The translations under genes were made by a program, and so were the position numbers. This document shows positions 7,381 to 15,168 of a stretch of 44,018 nucleotides of DNA, in pieces. Each line of letters opens with the position of its first letter. The first letter of the stretch is position 1. The DNA comes from Pseudomonadota bacterium (lineage in GTDB: Bacteria > Pseudomonadota > Gammaproteobacteria > Acidiferrobacterales > UBA6901): assembly GCA_021783175.1 (NCBI GenBank), contig JAJXUF010000021.1, positions 1 to 44,018 of the forward strand, in the 5' to 3' direction. The notes under the pieces were generated by a model. It ran no database searches. It was given only the letters and a program-made list of their open reading frames with translations, and was not told the DNA's origin.

Positions 7381-8226
7381 ATGACCGGGATCATTCGCGC
7401 GCCCCGCCCCGAGCACCATTACACCCAGATCCGCAATGAGGTGGCGCGGGATGACCGGCTGTCCTATCGAGCCCGTGGGGTGCTGCTGCGGCTGCTGTCC
7501 AATGCCGACGGATTTCAGATGACCGCCGCCGACCTCGCCCGGGAGGGACGGGAGGGACGGGGCGCCATCTTGACGGCACTGCGGGAGCTGCGGGAAGCGG
7601 GATACATCCGGACCACCAAGAAACAGGATGAACACGGTCGCTGGTCGACCCAAACCTTCGTCTATGACATCCCCCAGTCAACCGGAGTCCAGAAACCGGA
7701 CTCCGGTTTTCCGGATGTCGGTTCACCGGATGCCGGTTTCCTCGACGCTAAATACAGAACACACACAGAACAACCATTAGAAACAGAGCGCGCGGCCGCG
7801 CGCTCTGCCGAGGCTTCCTGGGTTGAAAGGAAACAATCGAAACCCGCCGGCCCGCAGGCAGTTGCCCGAGGTCCGCTGCCTGAAGACTGGATTCTGCCCC
7901 GAGATTGGGAAGAATGGGCACACAAAGCGCGCCCGGAACTGGCGGGCGATCTCAAGCGCATTGCGGCCACGTTCAAAGCCTATGGGACAGCCCGCCGGGC
8001 TTGCCGATCGTGGGAGGCGGAGTGGCGGTGGTGGATCGCGCGCGAGCGGACGGCTTCTCAACCATCCCGCAACGGAGGGACGAACCATGCGGCACATCGG
8101 TCAGCACATCCACAAAGACCCAGCCTCGCGGAACGAGCCAGCGCCGCACGGCGCGAATTCGAGCGCTCTGAATTCAAGGATGATCGTGAATCTCTGGGAA
8201 CGGATGACCCACCTTTACGGCCATAA
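7381..8226 (+). CDS. Helix-turn-helix replication-initiator-like protein (phage O-type)
   Basis: The 281-residue product starts at an ATG preceded by GAAGGGA. Its N-terminus (about residues 12-90) is a winged helix-turn-helix of the type found in phage and mobile-element replication proteins: LSYRARGVLLRLLSNADGF, then a recognition region (GRGAILTALRELREAGYI). A low-complexity linker has short SGFPDVGSPDAG repeats. The C-terminal part has LPEDWILPRDWEEWAHKA and a WEAEWRWWIARE motif shared by many phage replication organisers, then a disordered tail. It overlaps the next gene by about 140 bases in another frame. The arrangement of a DNA-binding initiator followed by a P-like loader suggests it directs replication of the element. 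Confidence 0.7.
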   Translation: MTGIIRAPRPEHHYTQIRNEVARDDRLSYRARGVLLRLLSNADGFQMTAADLAREGREGRGAILTALRELREAGYIRTTKKQDEHGRWSTQTFVYDIPQSTGVQKPDSGFPDVGSPDAGFLDAKYRTHTEQPLETERAAARSAEASWVERKQSKPAGPQAVARGPLPEDWILPRDWEEWAHKARPELAGDLKRIAATFKAYGTARRACRSWEAEWRWWIARERTASQPSRNGGTNHAAHRSAHPQRPSLAERASAARREFERSEFKDDRESLGTDDPPLRP

Positions 8227-8572
8227 GTTCTCCGCGGTGTTTGGCGAGCGCGCCACCCGCCCCGACGGATCGTTGACGGACGTCGCGCAAACCTGGGCAG
8301 GCGCCTTGTGCGGAATCACCGGCGCGCAACTGGCGGCGGGTCTTCGCAGCTGCATCGAGTCCGGCACGGATTGGCCCCCGTCGCTGCCGGCATTCCGGGC
8401 GATGTGCATGCCGGAACGCCTGCCGCGCTGTCACCAGGACGCCGGCACGCGCCCGGAGCTTGCCTGGATCGCCCTGCCCCGGCCCCCCATGGCGCCAGAG
8501 CAGCGCGAGGAATACCTGCGCAAGATTCGGGCGGCGCTCACGCAAACAGGCGCCACCGGCAAGGGCAGGTGA
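8087..8572 (+). CDS. Replication protein P-like (helicase-loader type)
   Basis: The ATG at 8087 follows a strong AACGGAGGGA site; an internal ATG at 8180 is another option. The 161-residue protein resembles phage replication P-type proteins: IVNLWERMTHLYGHKFSAVF at the start of the domain, WAGALCGITGAQLAAGLRSC, then a WPPSLPAFRAMC block that corresponds to the family's conserved PS..F..WC end. Such proteins recruit the host DnaB helicase to the origin bound by the O-type initiator. The gene begins inside the previous one, as in compact phage replication modules. The next 180 bases to the stb-like operon hold no supported gene, only a short open stretch (about 8571-8699) without a start codon. 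Confidence 0.6.
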   Translation: MRHIGQHIHKDPASRNEPAPHGANSSALNSRMIVNLWERMTHLYGHKFSAVFGERATRPDGSLTDVAQTWAGALCGITGAQLAAGLRSCIESGTDWPPSLPAFRAMCMPERLPRCHQDAGTRPELAWIALPRPPMAPEQREEYLRKIRAALTQTGATGKGR

Positions 8573-8750
8573 AGTTTACGTCGAGGGCCTGGGATGGGGA
8601 CGGATCCGGGACAATGCGGACCTAGTCGACTTCGCGCTTACGGTGGTGGCCGCGCGGCACCAACGCGCCGCGGCTAACGTCCTCGCTTCGGGCCGGTGAC
8701 AGAAAAAGGCGGCTCGATGTTCCGGGCCCCCTTCTTCGTGCCAGCAGCGC

Positions 8751-9386
8751 TCAGTACGTCGTCCCGCAGACCGTCACCCAGGACCCGCTGTAGAGCTGCG
8801 CCCGCACGCACACGGCGCGCCCGCGGGAATCTACCTCAAGGGGATGCGCCCAGGGCGTCAGGTGATGGGTGAGATCCGCCCCGGCCCACAGGCCGGCAGC
8901 ACCCAGCAGCATGGCGAAGAGTAGCGACATCCCCACACTCCCCCAACTGCGGGCCATGCGCCCGGCAAGCGCGCCGCGCGCCTCGTCCCGGGCGGCGTCG
9001 GCGAGTGCTGCGCGCCAAGCACTGATGATCTCGTCCTGCTTCTGCTGTGCGAGCGCCGGCAGGCCAGTGACGGCGTGCTTGAGCGCCGTTGCGCCGCGCT
9101 GTGCGGCAGCCTCCATCGCGAGCGCGACGGCCTGTCCGATTTCGACCCCGGCCGCATGCACCTGCCCGCGCAGATCCCTGCCGGCTGCAGTCGTCTGGCT
9201 CAGGATCACCGCCGGCACCTGCGCGATTGCGGTCTTCACCTCGCCCGCCGCGGAGGCGGCGGATTCTAGCGCGGATGTCGCCTTGGGGATGCCCTCCTTG
9301 AGCGCCTCTACGCGGGTGACGATGTCGGCGACCTCGCCGAGGACCTCCTGGTACAGCAGGTCGAGCTTTGATCTGGCGTCGGTCAT
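8751..9386 (-). CDS. Coiled-coil protein with one membrane segment, third gene of the stb-like operon
   Basis: The 211-residue product begins with an acidic helical segment (LYQEVLGEVADIVTRVEAL), continues as an Ala-rich coiled coil to about residue 145, and has one hydrophobic helix at about 150-172 (GMSLLFAMLLGAAGLWAGAD), with a short tail containing two cysteines. Its start overlaps the stop of stbB by four bases. Position and order match StbC of IncW/IncN-type plasmids, but it is longer than StbC and I see no clear sequence identity, so that name is not assigned. A role in anchoring the plasmid segregation or transfer machinery to the membrane is possible. Confidence 0.6.
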   Translation of the reverse strand: MTDARSKLDLLYQEVLGEVADIVTRVEALKEGIPKATSALESAASAAGEVKTAIAQVPAVILSQTTAAGRDLRGQVHAAGVEIGQAVALAMEAAAQRGATALKHAVTGLPALAQQKQDEIISAWRAALADAARDEARGALAGRMARSWGSVGMSLLFAMLLGAAGLWAGADLTHHLTPWAHPLEVDSRGRAVCVRAQLYSGSWVTVCGTTY

Positions 9387-10105
9387 GATTCCCCCTGCGC
9401 GGTGAGCGCCGCGAACACGTTGTCCAGATTCCGATTCACGGACTTTGCCAGCGCCTTGATGGCGTGCAGGTCCGCATACTGCGCGCGCAGGCGCGGGTCG
9501 CCGTCCCTGCCGAGTTCGCGCAGCCGGGACTTGTAGTCCGTTTCATCGGCGATGGCCTGGGCGATGTTGAGCTTGCGTGCCGCCATCAGGTCAAACACCT
9601 CATTCTCGAAGATGGCTGCCGCCGGGTCGGCGATGCAGTTTCGCTCTTTGCGCGCATAGTTCAGAACGAGCGGGAACTCTTCGGTGACGTCGGAGCGAAC
9701 CTTGTTGAACAGCACCCGGATGCGCTCGCGCGGGATGCCGAAGCCGGTCAGGGTGGCGATCATGCCGAGCGTTTCCTTCTGTTCCTTGTTTCCGCTCGTG
9801 ACCGGCACGATGAAGCGGTCGATCTCGAGGTGCGAGTCCTCGAACTTCGACATGCCGGACAGGAAGTCCTCGACGTTGCTTGCCCCCACGTCGATGATGG
9901 CATCGTCGAGCGCAATGAGCTTCTTGAACAGATCCCTGAACCGGTCCCCGCGGATTTTCTCGACATCGACCCCGAGTCCTTCGGCCGTCTCGTTGATACT
10001 CTCGATGGCAAAGACCGGTGCGTCGTTCATCCGGGGGGACAGCAGGTGTGCGGCCACCGTGGTCTTGCCGACCGTGCCGCAAAAGTTGGTTACGGCGATC
10101 TTCAT
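9383..10105 (-). CDS. stbB: StbB-like ParA-superfamily ATPase
   Basis: The 240-residue product resembles the StbB ATPases encoded next to oriT on conjugative plasmids such as R388. The N-terminus MKIAVTNFCGTVGKTTVAAH carries a Walker A motif (GTVGKTT, residues 10-16). IDVGAS (about residues 71-76) is the Walker B-like region and VLFNKV (about 145-150) matches the later ParA-type strand with its asparagine-lysine. In R388 StbB is needed for conjugation and acts against StbA in plasmid positioning. Here it lies 14 bases after stbA and overlaps the third gene. The gene symbol is by family resemblance. Confidence 0.8.
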   Translation of the reverse strand: MKIAVTNFCGTVGKTTVAAHLLSPRMNDAPVFAIESINETAEGLGVDVEKIRGDRFRDLFKKLIALDDAIIDVGASNVEDFLSGMSKFEDSHLEIDRFIVPVTSGNKEQKETLGMIATLTGFGIPRERIRVLFNKVRSDVTEEFPLVLNYARKERNCIADPAAAIFENEVFDLMAARKLNIAQAIADETDYKSRLRELGRDGDPRLRAQYADLHAIKALAKSVNRNLDNVFAALTAQGES

Positions 10106-10119
10106 GACGTTCTCCTTGG

Positions 10120-10467
10120 TTACTCCTGGTAGTCATCGGGGTTGATATCGACCCTGCGGGCTTGGCGGAGCTCGGCCGGGTTCGTGATGCGGGGCCGGGT
10201 GGACGGGGCCGCCGGGGGCGTCGTATCCGGTTCGGCGTTCTCCTTAGGCTTTCCCTGCGCCGTGTCCGGCCGCGCGGGCGGTCCGGGCAAAGGCAGTTGC
10301 CGCTCTGGCTGGTACTTCCCTGCTCGTTCACAGGCCCGTCGCAGGGCCGTGCCGCTCGCAACTGCGAGCCGGGTTGCAATCTCTTGCCACGAGTAGCCGG
10401 CCTGTCGGGCTGCCTTGATGGCATCGAGATGTGCTGCGGCGCGCGCCGCCAGTCGTTTGGGTTCCAC
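10120..10467 (-). CDS. stbA: StbA-like DNA-binding protein
   Basis: The 115-residue product starts at a GTG preceded by GGAGGTGAAAC. Residues about 8-45 form a helix-turn-helix (LDAIKAARQAGYSWQEIATR, then a second helix with GTALRRACERAG). A proline-rich linker and a short C-terminal motif (NPAELRQARR) follow. The lead position in the stbA-stbB operon supports an StbA role: in R388 StbA binds repeats upstream of its own gene, represses the operon and aids plasmid segregation. Candidate binding repeats lie upstream at 10562-10599. Confidence 0.65.
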   Translation of the reverse strand: MEPKRLAARAAAHLDAIKAARQAGYSWQEIATRLAVASGTALRRACERAGKYQPERQLPLPGPPARPDTAQGKPKENAEPDTTPPAAPSTRPRITNPAELRQARRVDINPDDYQE

Positions 10468-11286
10468 GTTTCACCTCCTTTATTTGGTTTCCCATTAATG
10501 GTGAGACGTGGAAATCATCCGGCAATGTTCTGGTACGAGAAGGACAGGAAAGCGGCCCAGGAGCGGTAATTGGTAGCGTTCCGGCACAGAAGCGGTAATG
10601 GATCGGCAAGGTCTGGACCAGCGGGCGATTTGTTGCCGTTTTTGTGTCGTTTCAGGACCTAAAGACGGATCTCGACGCCCACGATGAGGACCGTGGGCTG
10701 TACCACACAATCGCACCTGACGATGCTGGGCGGGGCGGACGCCTCTTCCTATCACCGCGATTGCGCCCAAGAGGGACTTTGCTGATGACGGACTCGCGCG
10801 CCATGGTCGACGCTGCTGTTCGTGAATCCGCCATATTCCCGGTAGCTACCCGAAGGGTTGCAAAATGTTCACACGAAGCGAAGATCGCGCCGTTGCATCG
10901 TGGCCCGACTTATTTCCGCGCGCACCGTCACTCACCGGTTGCAAAACATATAGCCGGCCGCGCCGACACGACAACACTGAAGGGATTCGTGCGCTTTGGC
11001 GGTGGGAGGTCGGCGCCGTTTCCTTACAATGATCGTCTGGATGGGATGCGGCTTGCGCACCGGATCACAGGTCAGCTCAGACGGGTGGCTTATACCGGCA
11101 GACGCGTCCGGTGCGAGGTGATCGGTTGCTCTGTTCGAAAGGTAGGTGTCCCAACCCGCCGTCATTGATCCGCAAGCGCCGCACCTGGTCTCATGGCAAC
11201 GTGGGCAAACGTGGTCTTCCCTATGCAAAGCGTGATCTCGATGATGTCTCCCGCCGGACGCGGGCACACACGGTGCGGTGCGTCGA
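10468..11286. other. Long non-coding stretch upstream of stbA; possible oriT region
   Basis: About 820 bases have no supported gene. On R388- and IncN-type plasmids the oriT lies between stbA and the transfer genes, so this is the expected place for an origin of transfer here. Seen: two direct copies of AGCGGTAAT (10562 and 10591), a perfect ten-base palindrome GGTAGCTACC (about 10841-10850), and the word GGTTGCAAAA twice (about 10857 and 10938). No confident nic site was found. Open frames on both strands show no domain and no ribosome-binding site. Confidence 0.4.
10562..10599. repeat. Direct repeat AGCGGTAAT x2, candidate StbA-binding or iteron sequence
   Basis: AGCGGTAAT occurs at 10562-10570 and 10591-10599, 29 bases apart, with similar flanks (CAGGAGCGGTAATTG and CAGAAGCGGTAATGG). 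It lies about 100 bases upstream of stbA. R388 StbA binds arrays of nine-base repeats, but those are more numerous and of a different sequence. Only two copies are seen here, so the role is uncertain. Confidence 0.35.
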
Positions 11287-12663
11287 TCAAGCAGGTGTCG
11301 ACATCGATGCCAGCAACGCCCCAATGAAAACCACGCCCGCCCCGATGCGCATGGCCAGGCTGAACCCGAAAGCGCCCGCGCCGACGGTGTCGTAGACGGC
11401 ACCCAGCACTGCCACGCCAAACGTAGCCCCCACCATCCTCGCCGTATTGGCCAGGGCAGAGGCCGTGCCAGAGCGGGCGGGTGCCACGGCAGCCACCGCC
11501 GCTGCGAGCACCGGTCCCGTGTTGAGTGCCATGCCGAGTCCCGTCAACAGGAGCCCGGTTTCAGCGAGCCAGAGCGGCCGGCCGGCTTGAGTGCCGGAAA
11601 GTATCGCGACCCCTGCGCCGATCAGCACCATGCCCCCGGTCATCAGCGGCCGGGCGCCAAGGCGATGGCTCCAGGCGCCCGATTTGTGCGAGAGCGCGAA
11701 AAACACCAGGGACATGGGCAGCAGCGCGATTCCGGCCCAGGTCACGCTCAGGGCACCGGACTGCAGCCAGACCAAGGGCAGAAGAAACACGACGCCATAC
11801 ATCCCGAAGGTCATGGCGGCCGCCACGCCCATCGCCCCGATCAGCGCACGATTGCCCAGGAGGGTCAACGGCATCATGGCTGTTCCGCCGGCTCGTCGTT
11901 CCACCCATAGGAATCCGGCCAGGCACAGGCCGCCGAGGGCGGCACTCCAGACGGCGAGGTCTCCACGCTCGATCAATGCCAGCGTCAGCCCTCCGAACCC
12001 CAGGCCGGCCAGTAGTTGCCCCGGAAAATCCAGTCTGCGTCCAGCAGGATCGGCCGATTCCGGCAGGACCCGCGCCATCCAGGCGGCCAGCAGCCCCAGG
12101 GGGATGACTATAAGAAAGATGCTGCGCCAGCCGGCCAGCGAGATCAGGAATCCCCCGAGGGTTGGCCCGATCGCAAACGCGGCACCGTTCGTGCCGGCCC
12201 AAATGCCGATGGCGTGCGCCCGTTGCCGCGGGTCGGGCCAGATGACGCGGATCAGGGCGAGCGTACTGGGCAGTAACAGCGCCGCGCCGGTGCCTGCCAC
12301 CACCCGGCCCAGGATCAGCACCGCGGCGTTCGGCGCCAGCCCGCAAACCAAGGAACCCAAGGTGAAGACGCCGATCCCCCACCGGAAGATCCGGCGACGG
12401 CCAAGAATGTCCGCCAGCGTACCCCCTGACATCAGGAGCAAGGCATAGGCCAGGTTGTAGGCGTCCACCGTCCATTGCAACGTACTCATGGGGGCATGCA
12501 GCGCCACGCCGATGGCGTGCACGCCCAGGTTGACGACCGAGGTGTCTACTTGAACCATCAAGACCGCGAGGCAAAGGACCATGAGAATCCGGCCTTGGCG
12601 GGTAATCTGCGCTCGCGGCCGTTCTACTGAACCTGTCATCCCAGCGCTTTGCTCTTCATCCAT
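11287..12663 (-). CDS. MFS drug exporter, DHA2 (EmrB/QacA-like) family
   Basis: The 458-residue integral membrane protein has 13-14 hydrophobic helices. Family signatures are the first-helix motif MVQVDTSVVNLGVHAIGVAL with its aspartate, WTVDAYNLAYALLL in helix 2, the loop 2-3 motif GGTLADILGRRR (motif A), and the helix 5 motif GPTLGGFLISLAGWR (motif C of drug antiporters). It would export a hydrophobic or cationic compound in exchange for protons; the substrate is unknown. The start at 12663 follows GGGAGA. It is divergent from an ArsR-type regulator, the usual partner and probable repressor for this transporter group. Confidence 0.88.
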   Translation of the reverse strand: MDEEQSAGMTGSVERPRAQITRQGRILMVLCLAVLMVQVDTSVVNLGVHAIGVALHAPMSTLQWTVDAYNLAYALLLMSGGTLADILGRRRIFRWGIGVFTLGSLVCGLAPNAAVLILGRVVAGTGAALLLPSTLALIRVIWPDPRQRAHAIGIWAGTNGAAFAIGPTLGGFLISLAGWRSIFLIVIPLGLLAAWMARVLPESADPAGRRLDFPGQLLAGLGFGGLTLALIERGDLAVWSAALGGLCLAGFLWVERRAGGTAMMPLTLLGNRALIGAMGVAAAMTFGMYGVVFLLPLVWLQSGALSVTWAGIALLPMSLVFFALSHKSGAWSHRLGARPLMTGGMVLIGAGVAILSGTQAGRPLWLAETGLLLTGLGMALNTGPVLAAAVAAVAPARSGTASALANTARMVGATFGVAVLGAVYDTVGAGAFGFSLAMRIGAGVVFIGALLASMSTPA

Positions 12664-12783
12664 TCGACATTCTCCCGTGTTTCACTGTGACTTCGGAGCG
12701 TACCCACAAATAACCCGGAATGCTTCGGCCTTAACCGAAGTGTGGAAAAATCAGCCCCGGCGTACAATCCGGCCAGGAGGTCC
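12664..12783. promoter_or_regulatory. Divergent regulatory region between exporter and ArsR-type regulator
   Basis: The 120-base gap must carry both promoters. A perfect inverted repeat CTTCGG (12723-12728), six bases, CCGAAG (12735-12740) is a candidate operator for the ArsR-type protein; a related half site GACTTCGGAG lies at about 12689-12698. No promoter boxes close to consensus are seen. The AGGAGG for the plus-strand gene is at about 12775-12780. Confidence 0.45.
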
Positions 12784-13479
12784 ATGAGGGACATGTCGAA
12801 TGCGCTTGAAGTCGCTCAAATCGCCGGCCTGGTCGGTGAGCCAGCCCGCGCGAACATGCTGCTGGCACTGGGGGATGGGCGGGCTCTGCCGGCGGGAGAG
12901 TTGGCGGCTTGCGCGGGCATCACCGCTCCGACCGCAAGCGAACATCTGAGCAAGCTGGAGCAGGCCGGTCTACTGATCTCCATCCGCCAAGGCCGCCACC
13001 GCTACTACCGGATTGCTTCGCCGGACGTGGCAGCGATGCTGGAGGCCGTCATGGTGGTCGCGACGAGTTTCCCTTGCCCGGCGGCGCGCTTCCAGGTCGA
13101 CCCGGAGCTGCAGCGCGGTCGTACCTGCTACAACCACCTTGCGGGCCAGCTGGGAGTGTCGATTTGCGACGCGCTCGTCCATAAAAACTGCGTGGCAATC
13201 GACGGGGAGGTAGCCCACGTCACGCTGGCCGGTCTTAAGTTTTTGGACATATGGGGAATCGATGTCAGGCGCATGAGCAAACACCCTTACTGCCGCACCT
13301 GCATTGATTGGAGCGAGCGCCGGCATCATTTAGCGGGTGCGGTGGGTATTGCGATTTACAAGCGCTGCCTGGAGTTGAAGTGGGTGGAACATCGCCTCGA
13401 CAGCCGCGCGGTGCGTGTCACGCGCGCAGGGAGGCTGGGCTTCGAGAAGGTGTTCGGGATCGCCGGAACAGGGCTATAG
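12784..13479 (+). CDS. ArsR-type winged-helix transcriptional regulator with long C-terminal domain
   Basis: The 231-residue protein has an ArsR/SmtB winged helix at about residues 5-85: EVAQIAGLVGEPARANMLLA, TAPTASEHLSKLEQAGLL (recognition helix) and the wing ISIRQGRHRYYRI. The second half, beginning RGRTCYNHLAGQLGVSICDA and including YCRTCIDWSERRHHLAGAVG, is conserved in a subgroup of about 220 residues often encoded next to MFS exporters. It has seven cysteines, four of them in RTCY, SICD and YCRTC, which may bind metal or sense oxidants or electrophiles. The start could also be the ATG at 12793. It likely represses the divergent exporter. Confidence 0.8.
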   Translation: MRDMSNALEVAQIAGLVGEPARANMLLALGDGRALPAGELAACAGITAPTASEHLSKLEQAGLLISIRQGRHRYYRIASPDVAAMLEAVMVVATSFPCPAARFQVDPELQRGRTCYNHLAGQLGVSICDALVHKNCVAIDGEVAHVTLAGLKFLDIWGIDVRRMSKHPYCRTCIDWSERRHHLAGAVGIAIYKRCLELKWVEHRLDSRAVRVTRAGRLGFEKVFGIAGTGL

Positions 13480-13684
13480 CGGTGACCCTGCCTCCCGGCG
13501 GAACCGGAGTACACGGTCGATCACCGCGAACTCGCGTTCCCGGTCCGCTTGCGGCCCGAGCCAGATCGCCGCATCGCGCATCCGGTTCATAAAGTCTTTG
13601 ATGAGCGGCAGCCGAGAACCCCGCACCGAGGAAATGGACGTTGTGGTCGTTGTTCGCCTTAATCGTTGGGTCGCTGGTCAACAT
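13474..13684 (-). pseudogene. Truncated, frameshifted SIR2-like protein (N-terminal NAD-binding part)
   Basis: The ATG at 13684 opens a frame with NNDHNVHFLGAGFSAAA, the glycine-rich NAD-binding start of SIR2-family proteins (GAGFS). Near 13600 the homology shifts frame and continues LPLIKDFMNRMRDAAIWLGP and EREFAVIDRVLRFRREA, a helix seen in bacterial SIR2_2-type defence proteins. The two parts would join as GAGFSAAAGLPL if about ten bases were missing between two GCTGCCG words. The gene then stops at 13474, where the ArsR gene ends, so all of the remaining SIR2 domain is lost. It lies 15 bases after the membrane protein gene upstream and was probably its operon partner. Confidence 0.6.
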
Positions 13685-13699
13685 AGCGTTTACCGTTTG

Positions 13700-14554
13700 T
13701 CATCTGAGCGAACCAGCGGAGGGAACCCTGAAGTGTTTTCCTGATAACTTGTTACCCATGCACAAGTGAAAGTATTCACAAGCCAGCCCTTGATACCCAA
13801 CCTCATGTGGCTTCTCGTTTTCGACAATTCGCCGAATTGAAGGCCACGGGATAAAGGAGATGTGCTGAGTATCCTTGTCTTCGATCAATACCCCACGTTC
13901 AAACGTCCGCGACACCATGGCCGGAATCACCGACTGTGACGATCCGGATAAATAGATTGTTTGTTTTGGATTGGAATTGTCGAGGAGAGATCGCGCAGAA
14001 AGGTAACCAGCTGCAAATACATACCACAGGATTATCGGTAATCCCTTAATTGACACCCGAACAACGGCTGAGCGTCTCTGGATTATTCGAGGATGGCTAG
14101 TTAACCAATTCGCCACAACAATCCACGTCCCTGGGATTCCGACAGACCAGACGCCGGCAAAAAACAAATCGCCAAATAACATATAAGAGACGGCAACCAA
14201 TACACATATTGCCAACATGAAGATCCAAGGTCTGCGCCTGCGCGCTGCCGCCAGTGAAGGATTCGGACTGGACTTTACTATCTCCTCTTCCGTGAGGCCT
14301 TGTTGTATGCGTGCGTTAAGTAGCGCTCCGATGAAATAAAGGCCACCGCCCGTGATAACCGCGGGCATAGCCCACATTAATACACCTTGTGCATGATCTT
14401 CGATCGACATGGGGATCTGCGAAAAATTCAGTCCGCACGCCTTAAAGAAGGCCCAGTCCCAAAGAAACGATAACGCGAGACTTATCGATGCGATCAGTGC
14501 GATTACCTTCGCAGACAGATCCAGGATATGTCCGATCTGCTCTTTCTTTTCCAT
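13700..14554 (-). CDS. Four-helix membrane protein, likely partner of a lost SIR2-like protein
   Basis: The 284-residue product is not recognised. Hydrophobic helices lie near residues 12-32 (LSAKVIALIASISLALSFLW), 58-80, 110-150 (two helices) and 170-190, with a soluble C-terminal domain of about 95 residues containing GVLIEDKDTQHISFIPWPSI. The N-terminal half (short loop containing GLNFSQIPMSIEDHAQGVLM) resembles conserved but unnamed membrane proteins found on genomic islands. AT-richer composition than its neighbours suggests separate acquisition. The adjacent SIR2-like remnant hints at a two-gene defence operon, which is inference. Confidence 0.65.
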   Translation of the reverse strand: MEKKEQIGHILDLSAKVIALIASISLALSFLWDWAFFKACGLNFSQIPMSIEDHAQGVLMWAMPAVITGGGLYFIGALLNARIQQGLTEEEIVKSSPNPSLAAARRRRPWIFMLAICVLVAVSYMLFGDLFFAGVWSVGIPGTWIVVANWLTSHPRIIQRRSAVVRVSIKGLPIILWYVFAAGYLSARSLLDNSNPKQTIYLSGSSQSVIPAMVSRTFERGVLIEDKDTQHISFIPWPSIRRIVENEKPHEVGYQGLACEYFHLCMGNKLSGKHFRVPSAGSLR

Positions 14555-14577
14555 GAGTTCTCTTGCCTAGCTGGTGA

Positions 14578-15072
14578 TCAAATTCTTCTTACGACGAGCG
14601 TGACCCGGACGGCGGCACGGAGATCACGGCCCGGCTCGATGATGGCCGGGAAGTCACACTCGATCCCAAGCAAAACCACCGCATCGATTACGGCTGGTGC
14701 CGGACAGTGCATGCCGCGCAAGGTGCGACGGTCGATAACGTGATCGTCGCCGGCGAGGCTTCCCGTGTGGCGACGGCCGAAACGGCCTACGTTGCGTGCA
14801 GCCGTGAGCGGAAATCCCTGCAGATCCTGACCGACAACGCGCAGCGGCTGCAAACGTCGTGGGAGACGTGGGCAGAGAAGCAGCACGCCCTCGCCGCGGC
14901 CCGCGAGACGTCGATACCGGATCTGTCTCGGCTCCAGTCCCTGCGCGCGGCGGCCGCCCACGAACTCGGCCGCGCAGGCGACCTGGCACACGCCCGGGAG
15001 GTCGGGCACCCGGTGGAGCGGGCTGCGCCGTCTCCGGCGGTGTCGAGGCACGCGGTCGAACTCGATCGCTGA
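14578..15072 (+). pseudogene. C-terminal remnant of a MobF relaxase-helicase (TrwC/TraI type)
   Basis: An open frame without a start runs from a TGATCA junction (14575-14580) to a stop at 15072. It encodes the end of the RecD-like helicase domain of MobF conjugative relaxases: ITARLDDGREVTL, then IDYGWCRTVHAAQGATVDNV (helicase motif V-like region with the conserved HAAQG), and AYVACSRERKSLQILTDN (motif VI with the arginine finger). A polar tail of about 70 residues follows. Full proteins are about 950-1000 residues and carry the nicking domain at the N-terminus, so over 80 percent, including all catalytic tyrosines, is missing. The first in-frame ATG (14707) would give only 121 residues. Confidence 0.8.
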
Positions 15073-15168
15073 GTGGCGGCATTTCCGCCGCATACCTAAT
15101 ATATAGAGAGGTCGGCATCCTGCCGCCCTCCCCGATCCGGGATCCATTTCAGCGGAGGAGATGACCCC

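Noticed and set aside
8571..8699. Short open stretch (about 42 codons) after the P-like gene with protein-like composition
   Set aside because: No start codon in frame and no recognised family; may be a remnant but cannot be supported.
9464..10132. Plus-strand frame of 222 codons opposite stbB
   Set aside because: Shadow of the ParA-like gene, which has a Walker A motif in the correct frame.
10940..10960. ATAGCC word resembling the R388 nic region
   Set aside because: Only six to seven bases agree and no flanking inverted repeat of the expected form is found, so no nic site is claimed.
10644..11168. Plus-strand open frame of 174 codons in the stbA upstream region
   Set aside because: Non-ATG context, no ribosome-binding site, arginine-rich composition typical of chance frames in GC-rich DNA, and no recognised domain.
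11561..12574. Minus-strand frame of 337 codons within the exporter gene
   Set aside because: Second frame of the MFS gene; the transporter frame has membrane helices and family motifs.
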